A program made the position numbers and the translations under genes. The notes under the pieces are model-generated. The model saw nothing but the letters and a program-made list of their open reading frames with translations, searched no databases and had not been told where the DNA came from. Of a stretch of 64,000 bases of DNA, positions 33,279 to 44,596 are shown piece after piece. This stretch comes from Gymnothorax reevesii. Its lineage: Eukaryota; Chordata; Actinopteri; Anguilliformes; Muraenidae. Position 1 is the first letter of the stretch. The number at the start of each line of letters is the position of its first letter. The stretch covers positions 61,957,876 through 62,021,875 of the forward strand of contig CM056576.1 of the NCBI GenBank assembly GCA_029721435.1, written 5' to 3'.

Positions 33279-35402
33279 TTAACCCCTTTCTGTAGATGTA
33301 GACGCTTACGTCTATAGACCTGCAAATTTAAGCACGCTGTTACTGTACTCGATCACTAGATGGCACCCCCGGATCAGTTATTGAATGTTCACAAGCAAGC
33401 AGACCTCGAACACGGTTCTGAATAAGGGGAAGTTCAATCCACGCCCTGTTTTTCAAGAGCTGCATGAATTAAACTCCTCAGCTAAGCCTGATGTGCAAAC
33501 TGGTCACTATCCTTGCCCATAGTATCGATCCAGCAGTTTGAAAAAACGATATCTTGACACAGAAAAAATTGTTATCCTCTGTAGCAACCAGTTTAGCCAC
33601 AGTGAGCCAACAGTATTCCAATTAGTGGTTCAGAAAAATCAGTTTTCTGAGGCAAAAAAATCGACATGGTATTGATTCTTTCATCACATTTTACTGTTAA
33701 TTACAGTCGTCACATACAAAAGAATTTGTAGTTCCCTACCGTGGATTTACGCGTAGATTCCTTCATTGACAAATTCAGCGCTTCCTTATATCCTCCCGAG
33801 TACTAGCGTTGATAGCCTATCACTCAATTATACACTCAGGCTCTTCTGCATAATTGTAGAGTTACACTTTATGCCCTCGTGAAGCTACCCTGGTAACAAT
33901 GTATTGATTGGCTCGTTTCTTATCCAATTCCCGAGTGTATAAACATTTTAGAGTAAGTGAAACATATTGATTGGACAAACAGTGCATACAAGCCTATGCG
34001 TATCAGCAGGCTCGGTTGTATCCTGTCTACGTTGCGCACATTACGCGGCTGATGCTATTTACAGAAAACACGTTCAGAAAACAGGATGCTGCCTCACAGC
34101 AAGAAGGTCTTGGGTTCGAATCTGGCCTGGGGCCTTTCTGTGTGGAGTTTGCATGTTCTCCCCGTGTTGCGTGGGTTTTCGCCGGGTACTCCGGTTTCCT
34201 CCCACAGTCCAAAGACATGCATATCAGGCTAATTAGAGACATCAAATTGCCCATAGGTATGAGTGTGAGAGTGAATGGTGTGTGAATGGTGTGCGCGCCC
34301 TGCAATGGATTGCCAAGCTGTCCCTGTGGTGGGTCCCTGCCTTTGCCCGTAGTCAGCTTGGATAGGCTCCAGCTCGCCCCGTGACCCTAGTGAGGAATAA
34401 GCGGGTATAGAAAATGGATGGATGGAAGGATATGGTCAATTGAAATTATTTCGAATTATTTCGAATGAAACAGGACCGGAGGGTTCCTGCTACTGGATAC
34501 ATCGGTCTCTAGAGGAGGGATTCATGAAAAAGGTGAGGCTGCTACTTTGTTTTTTGTTTTTTTTCCGAATGTACTCAACAAAGTCAAATGTAGAGGTTTT
34601 TTTCCTGTTTAAAACGCGAACTGCCCGTGCATTTGGGTGGACCCCCTGGTACGTTCATTGCACGTTTCTTTCGAATCCAGGGAGGCAATGGATTGTTCCC
34701 TGAAAGTGGAGTGTCTGTTCTGTTAAAATAAGGTATATTTCAGAATTCAGATATTACTGAGTTAGTGAGTTGTACTTATTCCTTGTAAGTGTTGAAATGG
34801 GTTCGTGAGCTGAGAAGAGGAGACTGGTATCTTCCATTACTGGGTGAATGTTCTGACCGATTAATAAGCAGTTTATTTAATGCGTGTTTGTGCTGGCTTG
34901 GGGGACTTTGAAGAAAAATGGCCAAAACTCTAAACTTAATTATGTAGAAAAGGCATGTTTTGTGTTTGGAGAGGTTACTGGTGACCACTGATATTCAACT
35001 GCACTGAGATTGATAAATTCATACTAAACTCAACCAGAAAATCATTTGTTCATATTAAATTTCATGCCTTAAAACTTTATTTGTGTTATATACATGACTT
35101 TTTTATGATTTGACAGGACATCATTTTGAGACTTCGGGAAGACACTTGGATAGCTGTATAATTTGGCTAATAATAAAAAATTCAATGGTGAATTCTCATG
35201 AAGATTTTTTATGTTTGCAGCTCATTTTCTCTACCAAAATCATGAAAATAAACTGAAATACTATGTATTTCTAAATGCTGTAAGTGTCTTTTCTGAATTG
35301 AGCCACATTTTTCCTCTTTATGAAGCCTAAATCTTGAATTATACAGCATTAAAGTGGGTAACCCATAAAGAGCCAAATTTGGCTTCGGCACAAAGGGGTT
35401 AA
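33279..35402 (+). mobile_element. piggyBac-like non-autonomous element, copy C
   Basis: TTAA at 33279-33282 followed by CCCCTTTCTGTAGATG; right end GGCACAAAGGGGTTAA, with TTAA at 35399-35402. Interior matches copy B in inverse and copy A directly. A SINE-like repeat (34082-34430) is inserted. No transposase. It interrupts the second BEL remnant, so it is younger than that element. Confidence 0.8.
34082..34430 (+). mobile_element. Abundant fish SINE-like repeat, copy 2
   Basis: Head GCTGCCTCACAGCAAGAAGG, B-box-like GGTTCGAATCT, conserved body through CTCCCACAGTCCAAAGACAT, and an ATGG simple-repeat tail. Homologous to the minus-strand copy at 17652-18001. The B box is tRNA-like but no cloverleaf can be drawn, so it is not a tRNA gene. 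Copy B of the piggyBac-like element shows the sequence without it. Confidence 0.8.
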
Positions 35403-36009
35403 AACCCTGTCCGACTTTCGGACATGTAGACTCTGTATATCACTTGACAGATGGTACAAAATCTGCGAAAATGAATGGAACAAAATCTGAATATCATTGC
35501 AGAATTTATCGTGTTCGTAGTGGGCACAGGTTTAAAAAGAAAAGATTAATATTGTGGATAATTTTGCAATTTGATATGATCCGGACTAAGTTATCCTATT
35601 TCTTATACTCACAGAATAGTAGGGGAAAGCTGGTACGAAAGTAACATTTTTCACAGACGTCATTTTAAAAGATAACGTTACAGACCGAAAAAAATATTAA
35701 CTACTTTCATGTGTGCTCTGTCAATATCAGGTGTGAAATCATCCCAATAAATATCGATTTCGGCATAGTTTGACGTCAACCGGAAGTTGCGCATTGCTGC
35801 TTTCTACCCTGCCAGTCGGGATGTGAGTAGCACATGGGCGGGACAAAAGTAACATTATCAAATTAACTGGAATCTTTTAAATTACTGTTTTTTTTTTCAT
35901 TATAAAAAAATCAAACAATGTCTTTGGTAACGTGATTGTAAATATACAATGCACTTTATTTTTTCAAATTTTTCAAAAGTAAACGTGAACATGTTTAACG
36001 TGCAATTGG
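35403..36009. other. Unassigned non-coding sequence
   Basis: No supported gene or repeat partner. Short poly-T run near 35889. Confidence 0.4.
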
Positions 36010-37323
36010 TGTTATGAATCTGCATTTCGGTCATGCCTTTCCCTAGTTCCATGTTTACGTTTTGTGCCTGGCCATGCCACGTATGCTGTTTGTGTTTAAG
36101 TGACCACTGCCTGCCTCTGACCATCCCCATGATTATGTATTGTGTTTTGTTGTTTGATTTCATGTTTTATTATTTTTCATGTTTTGTTATTATTTATGTC
36201 TTTGCCATGTTTTATAGTCTTGCCATGTTTCACAGCCTTGCCATGTTTTCATAGCCTTGCCACGCTTTCATAGTCTTGTTTTTAGTTCTAGTCCTGCACT
36301 TCGTTTACCCTGTCTTGTCTTGTGTAGGTCTTTGCCCACGGTCCCTTGTCTGACGTGCCACTCATTCGGGTGATTTCCTGGTTTCTGGGATTTCAATCTT
36401 TCTTCATATCTCGTTTTTCTTCCTTCCTCTCTCTGTTACTATCCACTAACCATACTAACAGTTTATTGTTTTCGATTAATTACTAACCAAGATTAACATT
36501 GTATATTTTTACTAACGGACTAACTTGCACTCGGGATTGTATAGCAGCACATACTAATAGACTAACGATCTCTCAGCATTCGCCCAATCTGTATCTCCGC
36601 CCTCCTTGCCTATCACTAATTATCTCTACTGCAGTTTCCACTTATATCTCAGGCTTTCCCTTTTCTTTAGACTGTACACTTTAGTACTCCTTAACCGGAG
36701 CCATTTATTCGTTCATAGGAATGTCTCGTTATCCCTGTCTGCGTTTCGGCATTCGCCAGATTCAGGTAATTAGATAAACCCTCATGTGTCAATCCTGATT
36801 ATTGTTTCATTGATCGCACCTGTGCTCCCTTGTCATGTGTTCACCCCGGATGTGTATATAAGGTGTCTGCACTTTTAGTTCCTTGTCAGATCGTCTTTAC
36901 TCCTTTGTCTTGTGCTACGTTCCTTGCCTTGCTCATTGTGATATTTTCTTTCTGACTGGATTGCCCGACACTTGTTTTTGGTTTGCCCTTTTGGATCTGA
37001 TTGCCCTTGTGAGTTTTGACCTATTTTTGCCCGACCACGTCTATTGTCTTTTGCTGCCCTGGTATTTGGATTCGGACTGTTTACGGCTAATGAGTTTGCC
37101 TCTCCACCAAACCCACGCCTGTGTACCGAACCATTTTTGCCTGACCTTGAGTTTTGTTATTGGTGCCCTGGTTACAGTTTTGGATTTTGCCCTTTGGATT
37201 CTGCTTGTGGATTGTGGACATTGTACTGTTGCCAGCTCTGTTGGGGTTTCCCCCTTCAGAAATAAAGCCTCCATTTTGCATCTATCTGGTTCTCGCTCTT
37301 GGCTCATTTCGTAAAACCTCACA
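36010..37323 (+). mobile_element. Solo LTR (1,314 bp) with perfect 5-bp target duplication
   Basis: Starts TGTTATGAATC and ends AAACCTCACA, flanked by ATTGG on both sides (36005-36009 and 37324-37328). TATA-like GTATATAAGG at about 36855 is followed by a plausible R region and AATAAA at about 37260, near the 3' end. There is no internal coding region. Pyrimidine-rich composition with repeated CTTGCCATGTTT units (36200-36260). Most like a gypsy/Ty3 family LTR. Confidence 0.85.
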
Positions 37324-37353
37324 ATTGGTCTATATATGAAAATTATGAAATGT

Positions 37354-37462
37354 CCCAGATGGCAAGCACCTCTGCTGCGGATCTGCCCCGGCTCTGTGCC
37401 GACTCCAGTTGATCAGGCTCAGAGCCGGGGCAGATCCGGAGCGGAGGTGCTTGCTATCTGGG
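37354..37462. repeat. 109-bp near-perfect hairpin
   Basis: CCCAGATGGCAAGCACCTC and the following bases to GGCTCTG pair with the inverse at 37420-37462. About 40 of 43 positions are complementary, around a short loop. It could be a MITE or the terminal hairpin of the adjacent transposase remnant. It is too GC-rich and too uniform to be called a microRNA precursor without expression data. Confidence 0.8.
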
Positions 37463-37664
37463 TACTGTACTCATTATCACAGTTGTGACAGATATAATGA
37501 GCTGCACCCTCAGTACATGCCTCATGTGACCACAGAAGACAAAAGATGCGCTGCACCCACACTTCTCCAGGCAAAGATGAGGCAAATGTCCCCCCACAAA
37601 CAAGACATTCCTCATCATTGCCCTGAGAAACTTTGGTTGCAGTGTGTCCACTAAACAACAACAT
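37463..37664 (-). pseudogene. PHD-like zinc-finger tail of a pogo/Tigger-type transposase
   Basis: The minus-strand frame contains CLVCGGTF, then WVQRIFCLLWSHEACT and HYICHNC: a C-x2-C / C-x2-C / H-x2-C / C-x2-C arrangement. This arrangement is found at the C-terminus of DDE_1 (pogo/Tigger-like) transposases, where WVQC..C..W.H..C is common. One expected cysteine is arginine (the R of WVQR). No catalytic domain is visible upstream to 37890. It ends at the hairpin. Confidence 0.55.
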
Positions 37665-38095
37665 ACATTATCCCAACTTTTTCTCACCTGTAATGGATAG
37701 TCTAACTACATACCAGTGTGATGCAGCTGTAAAAGTTCTGGGGCACTGATCACGCACATAGTATAAGGGGTGCAAACTGGTGACGAAAATGGATTGCGGC
37801 CAAGTTGGAGCGCCCCCTATATATTGCGCGAAGAAGATCCCAGGCTGAAAATCGCTCTTTCCACTGACCATCCCCTCATAAGTCAATATTTCAACTTTTA
37901 CTTTGGTATAAAGTTCGCGCAGTGAATGAGAGCAGCTAAAAATCTAATTTTGGTAATTTGGCATTTTAGGCCCTATTTTGGCTTGCACTTAATTGAACCC
38001 TAAAACCCAAACCGGTGCAGGTAGGGCAAAAAATTTCAGGAATTTTCTAGTTAGGCTAGGGACATAAAACCACCAAAGTTTCAGCAAAATTGAAG
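37665..38095. other. Unassigned non-coding sequence
   Basis: No supported gene; it lies between the zinc-finger remnant and the BEL integrase fragment. Confidence 0.4.
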
Positions 38096-38660
38096 AGGGT
38101 GACGATCACCACCTGCCTGAAGCTTACAGACAATGGCTCTTTAGCGCTCCCATACTGCTCCTTGGTGAGAGGCAGTTGGGATATTAAACATCCACTTAAT
38201 GCCTCGCTGAGGCAAGGTGTCCTCTATTTTGGACATGTTCCCGCTCTGCCCCAACAAAATTGGTTCCGTTGTCCGAACACAGTTCTACAACTTGACCTGT
38301 TCTTGCAATGAATCGGCAGAGAGCGTTAATGAATCAGTGTCTAGGGATGCTGCTACCTCTACGCGGACAGCACGAATTGCTAAGCAGGTGTAAATGACAC
38401 CGTATCGCTACACAGTAGATCTTCCACGCTTGACTTCAAAAGAACCAAGATAGTCCGCACCAGTTCTACTAAAGGGAGGTTCTTGTGGTATGAATTTGCT
38501 TTGTGGCAGATGTGCTTTGTGTGTTTTGTTGCCCAGAAGATCCATGTAGTCTCTGACACATAAGGCACGTTGACAGAACTCTTTTGATTGTCGCACTTGC
38601 ACTGGAAATCCAATATTTTAAATGCAACCTGGGGCCTGTACCATAAAGATGGATTGGGGC
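38096..38660 (-). pseudogene. Third BEL/Pao fragment: integrase core
   Basis: Minus strand: DYLGSFEVKRGRSTV followed by a stop, RYGVIYTCLAIRAVRVEVA, a one-base frameshift, RFIARTGQVVE, then CSDNGTNFVGAE. This parallels DYFGPLEVKRG...RSDNGTNF of the first provirus. Only the integrase is left. Its upstream neighbour on the minus strand is a hAT derivative. Confidence 0.78.
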
Positions 38661-38681
38661 TTATCACAGTAACTTCAGGTT

Positions 38682-39231
38682 TAACCACTGGTGTTTCTAG
38701 ACCTGGGAATTGTGGGGGTGCAGACACGTCCCTTTATGACAATTAGCCCTGGGTAATTCTCAATCATTTTCCTTTCTTGACACGTTTTTCAATTATCGTA
38801 ATTGGCAACTGAAGACACGGTTTCTCTCCAAATGCAATGGAACAGCAATTGGGTTGCACAAAACTTCCGCTTAGGACAATTATTAGTCCTGACCTGTTCC
38901 TAATCGGGGAGAACAAGCTGCACCTGTTAACTGTGGAGTGCTTTCGGAGTGAACCTTCTGTTAATTATGAAAATGACTGAGAACAGGTCAGGACTAATAA
39001 TTGTTCTAAATGGAAGTTTTGTGCAACCCAATTCTCTGTCCGTGTTCTACAACTGGACTGAATTTAGCCCATGATTTAATCGCCGTTAGATCGCATGCGG
39101 AGAAAAAACCATGTCTTCGGTTGCCAATTACGTTAATTAGAAAACGCGTAAATGAATGAAAATGATTGAGAACTAGCCGACTAACTGCAGTCAGAAAGTG
39201 ACGTGTCTCAGCACCCCCACTGGCTAGGCCA
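38682..39231. mobile_element. hAT-like non-autonomous element, family 1, copy 2
   Basis: Shares with copies 1 and 3 the stretch TCTAGACCTGGGAATTG, CACGTCCCTTTATGACAATTA, the phrase around AAGACACGGT and their inverse at the right (near 39100-39190). The core GACCTGTTCCTAATCGGGG / GAACAGGTCAGGACTAAT is also as in copy 1. The extreme ends are eroded and no 8-bp duplication could be confirmed. Confidence 0.7.
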
Positions 39232-39517
39232 CTGTTGGCAAGTACACATGCCAAAATAAAATTATCCCTTTGTTCTAAAAATGTATAGAGATCGGTAATC
39301 AACATGGTATATCGAAATGTATTTATGACCACAATGACGTTTCATGACACCTCCTAGAAATATCAAAAACGAAGACATTTCAATGATAAACCTACCTGGT
39401 CCGCCATGTTGGATTTACTTCACTGGAGGCTGCCATTGGGTCATTGTTACCAGGGCCTCACTTTCAGCGCAAGCGGAACGAGGCACGGGCACCAGGTTGA
39501 TCAAACGTGCACAACGG

Positions 39518-40452
39518 TCAGGAGGAATTTTGGACAATTCCACTATGAAAAAACTGTTTCAGTTCAGCAATATTCTTGGGATGTCTGATGTGAATCGCTC
39601 TCTTGAGGTCATGCCTCAGCATCTCAATCGGTTTGAGGTCAGGACTCTGACTGGGCCACTCCAGAAGGCGTATTTTCTTCGGCTGAAGCCATTCTGTTGT
39701 TGATTTACTTCTGTGCTTTGGGTCCTTGTCCTGTTGCATCATTCATCCTCTGTTGAGCTTCAGCTGGCAGACAGATGGTTGTAAGTTCTCCTGCAAAATG
39801 TCTTGTTAAACTTGGGAATTAATTTTTCTGTCAATGAAAGCAATCCGTTCTGGCCCTGAGGCAGCAAAGCAGCCCCAAATCATGATGGCCCCTCCACCAT
39901 ACTTCACAGTTGCTATGAGGTTTTGATGTTGATGTGCTGTGCCTTTTTTTTCTCCACACATAGCATTGTGTGTTCCTTCCAAAAAACTCAACTTTGGTTT
40001 CATCTGTCCACAGAATATTTTGCCAGTAGTGCTGCGAAACATCCAGGTGCTTGTTTGCAATGTGCAGCAATGTTTTTTTTTGGACAGCAGTGGCTTCCTT
40101 TGTGGTGTCCTCCTACGAACTCCATTCTAGTTTAATGTTTTACTTATAGTAGATTAGTCAACAGAGATGTTGGCATGTCCCAGAGATTTCTGTAAGTCTT
40201 TAGCTGACAGTAATTCTTCTTCACCTCATTGAGCATTCTGCGCGGTGCTCTTGCAGTCATCTTTACAGGACAGCCACTCCTCCTAGGGAGAGTAGCAACA
40301 GTGCTGAACTGCCTCCATTTATAGACATTCTGTCTTACCGTGGACTGATGACCATCAAGGCTCTGAGAGATGCTTTTATTACCCTTTCCAGCTTTATGCA
40401 AGTCAACAATTCTTAATCCTAGGTCTTCTGAGTGCTCTTTTGTGCAGGGCAT
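39518..40452 (-). pseudogene. Tc1-like transposase pseudogene (family II)
   Basis: 40144-40452 begins [20 protein letters not shown], the N-terminal helix-turn-helix region. 39806-40060 holds the first Asp in LWTDETKVEFFG. 39518-39742 holds the second in QQDKDPKHRSKS and the Glu in SPDLKPIEMLRHDLK, with 34 residues between Asp and Glu (DD34E). Two or more frame changes separate the pieces. Confidence 0.87.
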
Positions 40453-40745
40453 GGTTCACATCAGGCAATACTTCTTAAGAATAGGAAACTCAAAACTGGT
40501 GTGTGTTTTTATAGGGCAGGGCAGCTTTAAACAACACCTCCAATCTCGTCACATTGATTGGACTCCAGGTTGGCTGACTCCTGACTCCGATTAGCTCTTG
40601 GAGTAGGCATTAACCTAGGGGTTCACATACTTTTTCCACCCTGCACTGTGAATTTTTACATATTGTGCTCAATAAAAACATGAAAACATAATTGCTTGTG
40701 AAGTATTAGTTTAAGAAGACTGTGTTTGTCTATTGTTGTGACTTA

Positions 40746-41804
40746 AGGGGGATTTACATTTGAACGTATGGGCGTCTACGTGCAACTTACGTGCGAAATT
40801 TGGGAAAAATGACTGCGTGCTCGACGTGGCGAGTACGTTACACGTGCGTGTTTTGCTGGCCGCACGGCACGTAGAACCGCCCGTAGCAAAGAATTGGTCT
40901 GCAAATTAATTCCACGGTGCACGCAGCGATCAGTCGAAAATAGTCCACGCCAAGTACATGGCAAGTACGTCACAAGTGCGTGTGCTGTAGATATATATAG
41001 GGTTTTATGGGGAAAATTCCATTTAAATTAATTCAAAATGAATCATATATCAAGAATTTTAAAATATTTTTAATATTGTAAGCATATGAATATACACCCA
41101 CGCAAGTGCCACGCATGTGGTAAGCACTTCTGTCGTCCGGGTAGCGCAAAACTGACTTACTTTCCACGCACGACACTGGCGGAGCAAGCAGGTCGGACGA
41201 ACGTCTCACGCAGCGCACGCACGCACGTGGCAAGTACTTGCACGTGCGGGTTATTTAAACCCGGTCATTTGCCAGTTCTTGAACAGTTGTGAAAATGCCA
41301 CCCAGGAGATCCAAGAAATCACCAGCTTCCAGTCAGCTTTCTGCTTCCACTGCCTCCACTTCCAAGGATACCAGCACGGATGAAGATGACAAATGACGCT
41401 GAGTCCTGTTACATCAGCATTTTTAAATAGTACCCCAACCCGTACTGGCCACGTAGAACACGTACTCCATGCCACTCAAGTGGCAATCACGTTACACGTG
41501 CGTGAACCCCTCCCGTACGTCTGCATTACTTGCCACTTGAATCGCGCGTGCATGTTAAGTACTCTCCACTTGCGAGCATGACGTCCCACGTGCGTGTGAA
41601 AAGGTCCCTGATCGTCACAGATTTCGCAGATCACGCCAGCTTCATGTAAGTGGCACGTATTGAACAAGTACTTACCCTGTACGACCAGAAAAATTGGCTG
41701 CGTGCGCCACGATCGGTCTGCAGGTCAGTTTTGGCCGTAGAATTCGGGTCGCCCGTAGAACACGCAGTTCACGTAGACACGCACGATCAATTGTAAATAG
41801 CCCC
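40746..41804 (+). mobile_element. PIF/Harbinger-like non-autonomous element with CACGT-rich body
   Basis: Ends AGGGGGATTTACATTTGAAC and (inverse) GGGGCTATTTACAATTGATC, flanked by TTA on both sides (40743-40745, 41805-41807), the 3-bp duplication of PIF/Harbinger elements. The 1-kb body is unusually rich in ACGTGC / GCACGT / TACGTG words. It keeps a TATA-like TTATTTAAA and a short start-codon frame but no transposase. It lies inside the terminal repeat of the family II Tc1-like element. Confidence 0.72.
41295..41396 (+). CDS. 33-codon remnant of the Harbinger-like element's gene
   Basis: The ATG at 41295 is about 45 bases after a TATA-like TTATTTAAA. It opens a frame reading MPPRRSKKSPASSQLSAS, a serine/threonine-rich stretch, then STDEDDK and stop. 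A basic then Ser-rich then acidic start fits the N-terminus of a nuclear protein. It is probably the 5' stub of a gene of the autonomous parent with the remainder deleted. No domain is recognisable. Confidence 0.3.
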   Translation: MPPRRSKKSPASSQLSASTASTSKDTSTDEDDK

Positions 41805-41894
41805 TTAGATGATGATCTGATCACATTTTATGACCAATTTATGCAGAAATCCAGGTAATTCCAAAGGGTTCACATACTTTTTCTCGCAACTGTA

Positions 41895-42606
41895 TGTCTT
41901 TAGCCTTCATCAATGAAATTCCAATGACAAAAGTCATGGGATATTCTTTGTGCATGTCAATATGACCTGCTATTGGTGCATTTTGATGGTGCGTCCCAGT
42001 AGAACAGGCCCTGTGATGGACCCTTATTTCAGGTAATGATTATTGATTTTTTAATCATCCCTGGCATACGTGTGGTTTCATTAGTTACATCAATTAATTA
42101 TTGAGGGCACCACTAGTACTACCTGTTTACTCCATTGTTTCAGACTATTGAAAAGCCACTTTTTCAATCTAAGCCTGAGGTTTTATCCAGAATCATCCAC
42201 GTATGTGAACGCCCATTTTTAAGTGGTTCAGAACAAAATTTTACAAATGAACAACAATCTTGTATGCTCCATTCAACTCTTCATGTTCCACAGAAGTAGC
42301 ATTTTAACACCCCTTGTATTGACTTGCGCAATCATTGGCAAAGTCATCCAGTCAGTAAACTTCATAGACTTATCACCAAGGTCTGTCTTCCTCTAGAGGC
42401 AATTTGAGATGAGGCAGTGGTAAAGACCGCTCTCCTCTGGTATGTTAAGTGGTAGTAACCTCTGACATCAAAGGAAAGAAGACAAGAGTCATAATTATTC
42501 TTAGAACTTTGAGTACCCATAGTTCTTTATTGAGATGATTGTTGATTGTTTCTAGGTTTAGAAGACAATTGGGGGCCAGGTATGTAGGAGGGAAGTCTGG
42601 CTTGTT
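41895..42606. other. Unassigned non-coding sequence
   Basis: No supported gene or repeat partner recognised. Confidence 0.4.
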
Positions 42607-44570
42607 AGCTTACTGGCCCTATGGGCCGATAAGCTATTGTCGTGGTGTGGCGTCCAACGTCCGGCGTCCGTTGTCCGTCGTCCATCAAATTTTTTATCTT
42701 CTCTTGGCCTGATGAATTTTTGTGTAAATTTGCAATAACATACTACGAGACCATATCTCCAGTTTTTTCTCGGATTTTTTATCTAATCATTTTTTACCCT
42801 TTTTTGGGGCCTTGAAGGTTTTGGCTCCGATGTTAAAGATGGGACTGAGGAATTTTAAAAAATCATTTCTCAAAAACTGCGCGATACTTTTTTTGTAAAT
42901 CAGGCAATCAAAATACCTTGGTACCATCAATGTACAGTGCGAGCGCCATTTTGATTGAATTGACAGAAATGGGTCTACTGGGGGCACTGTACTTTATTAA
43001 TACAGTATGCAAGATGGCCTGTGGAGGCCAAATGGTTGCAGATAGAGATGAAGATTGTATGCCTGACATATCGGAAGTAATATATGACCTATATTTTGGC
43101 TGTGTTAAAGTTGACCTCAGATGACCTTGAAAGGTCAAACCTGAGGTCAAGTAAAATGTTACAATTTTTAAAGGCTTGAAGATATTGAAGATTGGGAACA
43201 TATGTGCATTGAATACATTTAGGAAGTCATGTATGAACTTTAATTTGGTGGCCTTGAACTTGACCTTCGGCTTTCTTCGAAGGTCAAACTTCACATGGTG
43301 GAATTTCAATGACTTCTATCACCAAAACTATTACAGATACTATTACAGATAGAGCTTAGGTTTGTATTGTGGGCATATAGGAAGTCATGTATGAAGTTTG
43401 ATTTGGTGGCATTGAACTTGACCTTGAGTTACCTTGAATGCCCAAACTTCACAGTGAAATCTCAATGACATATATCAGCAAAATGGATACAGAGTCTCGG
43501 TTTGTATTGGAGAGGTATTGGAAGTCATACATGAACTTTCATTTGGTGGCCTTGAACTTGACCTTCGGTGACCTTTGAAAGTCAAACTTCACACAGTGAA
43601 ATTTCAATGACTTCTACCACCAAACTATTACAGATAGAGCTTAGGTTTGTACTGTGGCCATATAGGAAGTCATGTATGAAGTTTCATTGGGTGACCTTGA
43701 ACTTGACCTTCAGTGACCTTGAACAGCCAAACTATACAGTGAAATTTCAATAACTCATATCAGCAAAATCCTTACAGATTGAGTGTAGCTTTGTGTTGGA
43801 GAAGTATAGTTAGTCATGTATGAACTTTCATTTGGTGAGCTTCATACTGACCTTCGAAGGTCTAACTTGACTTAGAGAAAATTCAATGACTTCTATCACT
43901 GAAAAGGTCACAGATGGAGCCTAGGTTTGTGTTACTGACGTAAGAAGTCACATATGAACTTTCATTTGGTGACATTCAGCTTGACTGTTGATGACATTCA
44001 AAGGTCAAATTTGACATAATACAATTACAATGACTTGTCTTGCCAAAACGGTCACAGATGGAGTCTAGGCTTGTATTACTGACATGTAGGAAGTCATATA
44101 TGAATTTTCATTTGGTTACCTTCGTATTGACCCTCAAAGGTCAAATGTGACCAAGTGAAAATTCAATGACTTGTATCACTAAAACGGTCACAGATGGAGC
44201 CTAAGTTTGTGTTACTGACATCTTGGAAGTCGCATATGAACTTTCGTTTGGTGATATTCAACTTGAATTTACAACGACTTGGATTTTCAAAATGGTCACA
44301 GATTAAGCCAAGGTTTGTAAAGAGACATTTTGAAAGTCATATATAAAATCCATTTGCTGACCACAACTTGACATTCTGTGACCTTTAAAGTTCAAAATTG
44401 ACATACTGAATACATATTGACATATGTTAATGACTTGTATCACCAAAACTGCTTCAGAGCTTAGGATTGTATTACAGAATGTCTTATAAATGTATGTGAA
44501 CTTTTCTATAGTGACCTTGACATTGATTTTCATTGATTGAAATGTCAAACTTTGCATGCAATTTTCATAA
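42607..44570. repeat. Hairpin-headed tandem-array element, copy 1
   Basis: The head is a 29-nt hairpin, AGCTTACTGGCCC-TAT-GGGCCGATAAGCT. A GTCC-rich segment follows (GTCCGGCGTCCGTTGTCCG), then a unique part with CTCAAAAACTG. From about 43080 there is an array of roughly nine units of about 140 bp (starts near 43305, 43461, 43601, 43744, 43881, 44023, 44161, 44266, 44424). Each unit contains TGACCTT and usually AAGGTCA, plus AGAGCTTAGGTTTGTAT and GGAAGTCATGTATGAA. Same architecture as 60734-62180. No coding capacity. Confidence 0.8.
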
Positions 44571-44596
44571 CTTCATAACATAGCTGTTAGACTGCT

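Larger units (their letters stand above)
39440..41892 (-). mobile_element. Tc1-like element, family II, IR/DR type, broken by a Harbinger-like element
   Basis: The high-coordinate end is (plus) GTTCACATACTTTTTCTCGC AACTG next to TA (41893-41894). A second direct-repeat copy, GGGGTTCACATACTTTTTCC, lies at 40618-40637. These are the outer and inner repeats of an IR/DR-type terminus. They are now 1.25 kb apart because of the element at 40746-41804. The low-coordinate terminus could not be identified and is probably truncated near 39440. Confidence 0.78.

Noticed and set aside
34105..34130. tRNA gene suggested by GGTTCGAATCT
   Set aside because: Only the B-box-like segment is present; no acceptor, D or anticodon arm can be paired. 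It belongs to the SINE-like repeat.
37354..37462. microRNA precursor
   Set aside because: Stem is too long and uniform, GC-rich and without the usual bulges; a MITE or terminal hairpin is simpler. No expression evidence is available.
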